This document shows, piece by piece, positions 62,161-64,000 of a DNA stretch of 64,000 bases. The notes under the pieces are model-generated. The model worked only from the letters and a program-made list of their open reading frames with translations, did no database searches and was not told the origin of the DNA. The stretch is from Ecdyonurus torrentis (taxonomy: Eukaryota; Arthropoda; Insecta; Ephemeroptera; Heptageniidae): the NCBI GenBank assembly GCA_949318235.1, contig OX439137.1, positions 17,358,171-17,422,170 of the forward strand, written 5' to 3'. Position 1 is the first letter of the stretch; the number at the start of each line of letters is the position of its first letter. Position numbers and translations under genes: made by a program.

Positions 62161-62571
62161 GCTACTCAAAAGGCCAGTACAATTTTCTGAACAAAAGTTT
62201 CAGTTTTTCAGAAAAGAAAAATACAGCTCCAAAAACTTATGAACATCGAAAGTTGTAAAAACATGGTTGTTGCCGTTATTTAAACCCATGCTATATGAGA
62301 ATAAAGTCGACGTTTAAAGCTAGAAACGGGTTAATCGTTTCAAAAGACAGGCCTTTTTTATTCTTTCTATAGATCCGCACACTGGCAAAGAAAAACAAGG
62401 TACTAAAAGTGTTTTGATTGCATATAACACGAAATTCGTTCTATATAATTTAAACGTAAAATAACTGATATCTTTTTGTAAAAAAATGTATACTTTTTAT
62501 TATTTATTTAATACTATTTATGTTATACGGTAATAATAAAATTTATTCAGTAAAATGCAGAGGCTATATAC

Positions 62572-62582
62572 CTCTCTCTCTC

Positions 62583-62654
<72 letters not shown>

Positions 62655-62660
62655 TATATA
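62572..62660. repeat. (TC)n/(TA)n microsatellite
   Basis: A short CT run followed by about 70 bp of TA. Confidence 0.95.
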
Positions 62661-62929
62661 GATTTATAATATACATACACACACATATAATAAAGGCATC
62701 TCGTAGTGCATGTAAAAAGGCCAGATCTCGGTGATAGCTTTTATATTCTGAGTTGAGCTGGTGGAACTTGATATTAATATTACATTAATATTTTTAATCA
62801 AACCTGAAATAATAATAATTATAATAAAGATTTTATGTAGCAAATTATTATAATACAATCATTGCACATAGTCAAAGAAGGTTGCTCAACAGATAGAAAA
62901 AGGAAAGTTCATTTAAAATTTACGCCGAG

Positions 62930-63300
62930 TAAAAGATTATGATATAGACATAAAAAGCTAAATAAATAAGCATATAAAAAAGTACATTCACAACTAGATA
63001 ATAGTTTTGAACTTAGAGGAAGACAAATTTCTGACGAAAGTTTCCAACTTTTTGTATAAATTAACACTGCGGGAAAAAAAGAAGTATTGTAATAAGATGC
63101 TGAAATACGTGGAACAACATATTCAACACTATCTCCTCCACGCAATTTGGCTACTTTTAGTGCGTATGGAAACTCTAGTATCAGAGAATACTGGCATGTC
63201 AACATCCCCCTGGATACACTTATGTAGAATAATAACATCTTGGCGATACAACACATTGCTAATTGGGGGGAGTTTACACATTTGATTACATTTATACGTA
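62930..63300 (-). mobile_element. Degenerate LINE C-terminal fragment
   Basis: On the minus strand, in two different frames: LPPISNVLYRQDVIILHKC and then YNTSFFPAVLIYTKSWKLSS, which parallel the RLPxLxxRRxxxDLxFLHKxL and SFFPRxIxLWNxLP wording near the end of LINE reverse-transcriptase proteins. Frameshifted and inactive. Confidence 0.35.
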
Positions 63301-63825
63301 AGCGAAACATACTGGACCTTTGCATGAACAAAGAGAAAAAGGTCAACCACACTATAGAAGCGAGGTGGACAAATTCACCGCTTTTACTTCGCGGGTTCTG
63401 GGTGGGTTTAATTACTTCATGGTATATTTAATCCTGTAAAATAAACAAAAATATAAAGCTGAAGCAAAAAATGATTTAATTTTATGTGCATCTTTTTTAC
63501 ATGGACACCATAAAAAACCTGATTATGTCCCTGAGTGACAACTACTTAAATTTAAAATATTTCCATTGCATTTAAAAATAAATTATTTACATATATTTTT
63601 AATTAATTTTCTAGCTGAATTGAGCCTAAAAGTGTCAGATCTACATCTGACCGAACAATGAAGTTAGCTGTAAGGATCAAACATGGGAAAATTTCAATAA
63701 AATTACATCGATCACAATTTAATACAGAATCAAAGATCTTTTATTTAAAACATTTCCTCACCTTAGGCACTTATCGCTGCTGGTGCGGATAAAAACCAAG
63801 TTTGTATTTTTAGTAGGTTTGCTTA

Positions 63826-63912
63826 CTTTCACGCATATATAACGGTTATCACGATAGCCGTAAAAACATGCGCATCTACATGTATCGCGATAACAGGTAA
63901 AAAAAACTCTGC
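63826..63912. mobile_element. Partial copy of MITE family J
   Basis: TTACTTTCACGCAT, CACGATAGCCGTAAAAAC and ATCGCGATAACAGGTAAAAA are the complement of the 41745-41820 core of family J. Confidence 0.55.
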
Positions 63913-64000
63913 TATACTACACCTAGAATTTCCAATGTTCCAATGAGGAAGGTAAATTGAAACTTTTTTTGTTGAGTTTATGATATTTTTGGAAAGAGCT

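Larger units (their letters stand above)
56675..64000. other. Repeat-rich region, no gene supported
   Basis: After the Ly6 stop codon no exon set with domain or phase support was found. Plain AT-rich sequence fills 57400-58500, 60830-61190 and 63430-63800; the remainder consists of the repeats listed. Confidence 0.6.

Noticed and set aside
63007..63431. Forward-strand frames of 63-92 aa
   Set aside because: The opposite strand shows better, though frameshifted, similarity in wording to a LINE C-terminus. The forward frames lack ATG or splice support.

Overview
The window is a piece of an AT-rich, intron-bearing animal genome, most likely an arthropod and probably an insect. The evidence is GT-AG spliced genes with introns of 0.1-6 kb, a RhoGEF that reads like insect GEFmeso proteins, a GPI-type Ly6 gene, a tRNA-derived SINE, non-LTR retrotransposon remnants, dozens of short inverted-repeat elements and very long microsatellites. 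The species cannot be named from the sequence. All gene models below were built by hand from open frames, splice sites and codon-phase continuity; no transcript was available.

Layout. (1) 39-8667 (+): the last 11 exons of a DH-PH Rho guanine-nucleotide exchange factor. (2) 8668-15228: no gene seen; a mosaic of inverted-repeat elements. (3) 15229-28286 (+): two tandem four-exon genes for paralogous small secreted Thr-rich proteins of 219 and 220 aa. Both end in amidation-like C-termini, and both carry huge pentanucleotide arrays in the same intron. (4) 28287-35359: gene-poor, with a candidate 3.2-kb terminal-inverted-repeat segment. (5) 35360-48584 (-): the most unusual locus. A compact, apparently active caspase of 7 exons (297 aa) is followed on the same strand by a 7-exon gene whose conceptual product (1356 aa) joins a caspase-like domain lacking both catalytic residues, an Apaf-1/plant-R-type NB-ARC ATPase, a helical region, about 11 full ankyrin repeats and a C-terminal CIMC (CaaX-like) ending. 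The caspase p10 exon ends in a phase that also fits the first pseudocaspase exon. One primary transcript could therefore yield either a free caspase or a 1619-aa caspase-pseudocaspase-NB-ARC-ankyrin protein. (6) 49997-56674 (+): a three-exon Ly6/three-finger GPI-anchored protein, divergent from the caspase. (7) 56675-64000: no protein gene supported; repeat elements, including an ATCAATTGAT-rich element with a TATA box and splice donor.

How the parts may work together: the region 5 pair looks like a self-contained signalling module (ankyrin sensor, NB-ARC switch, pseudocaspase platform, caspase effector), comparable in logic to NLR/Apaf-1 systems and to the caspase-8/c-FLIP pairing. Such NB-ARC plus ankyrin proteins are not part of the textbook insect repertoire. 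That functional reading is inference; the domain order, motifs and exon phases are visible in the sequence.
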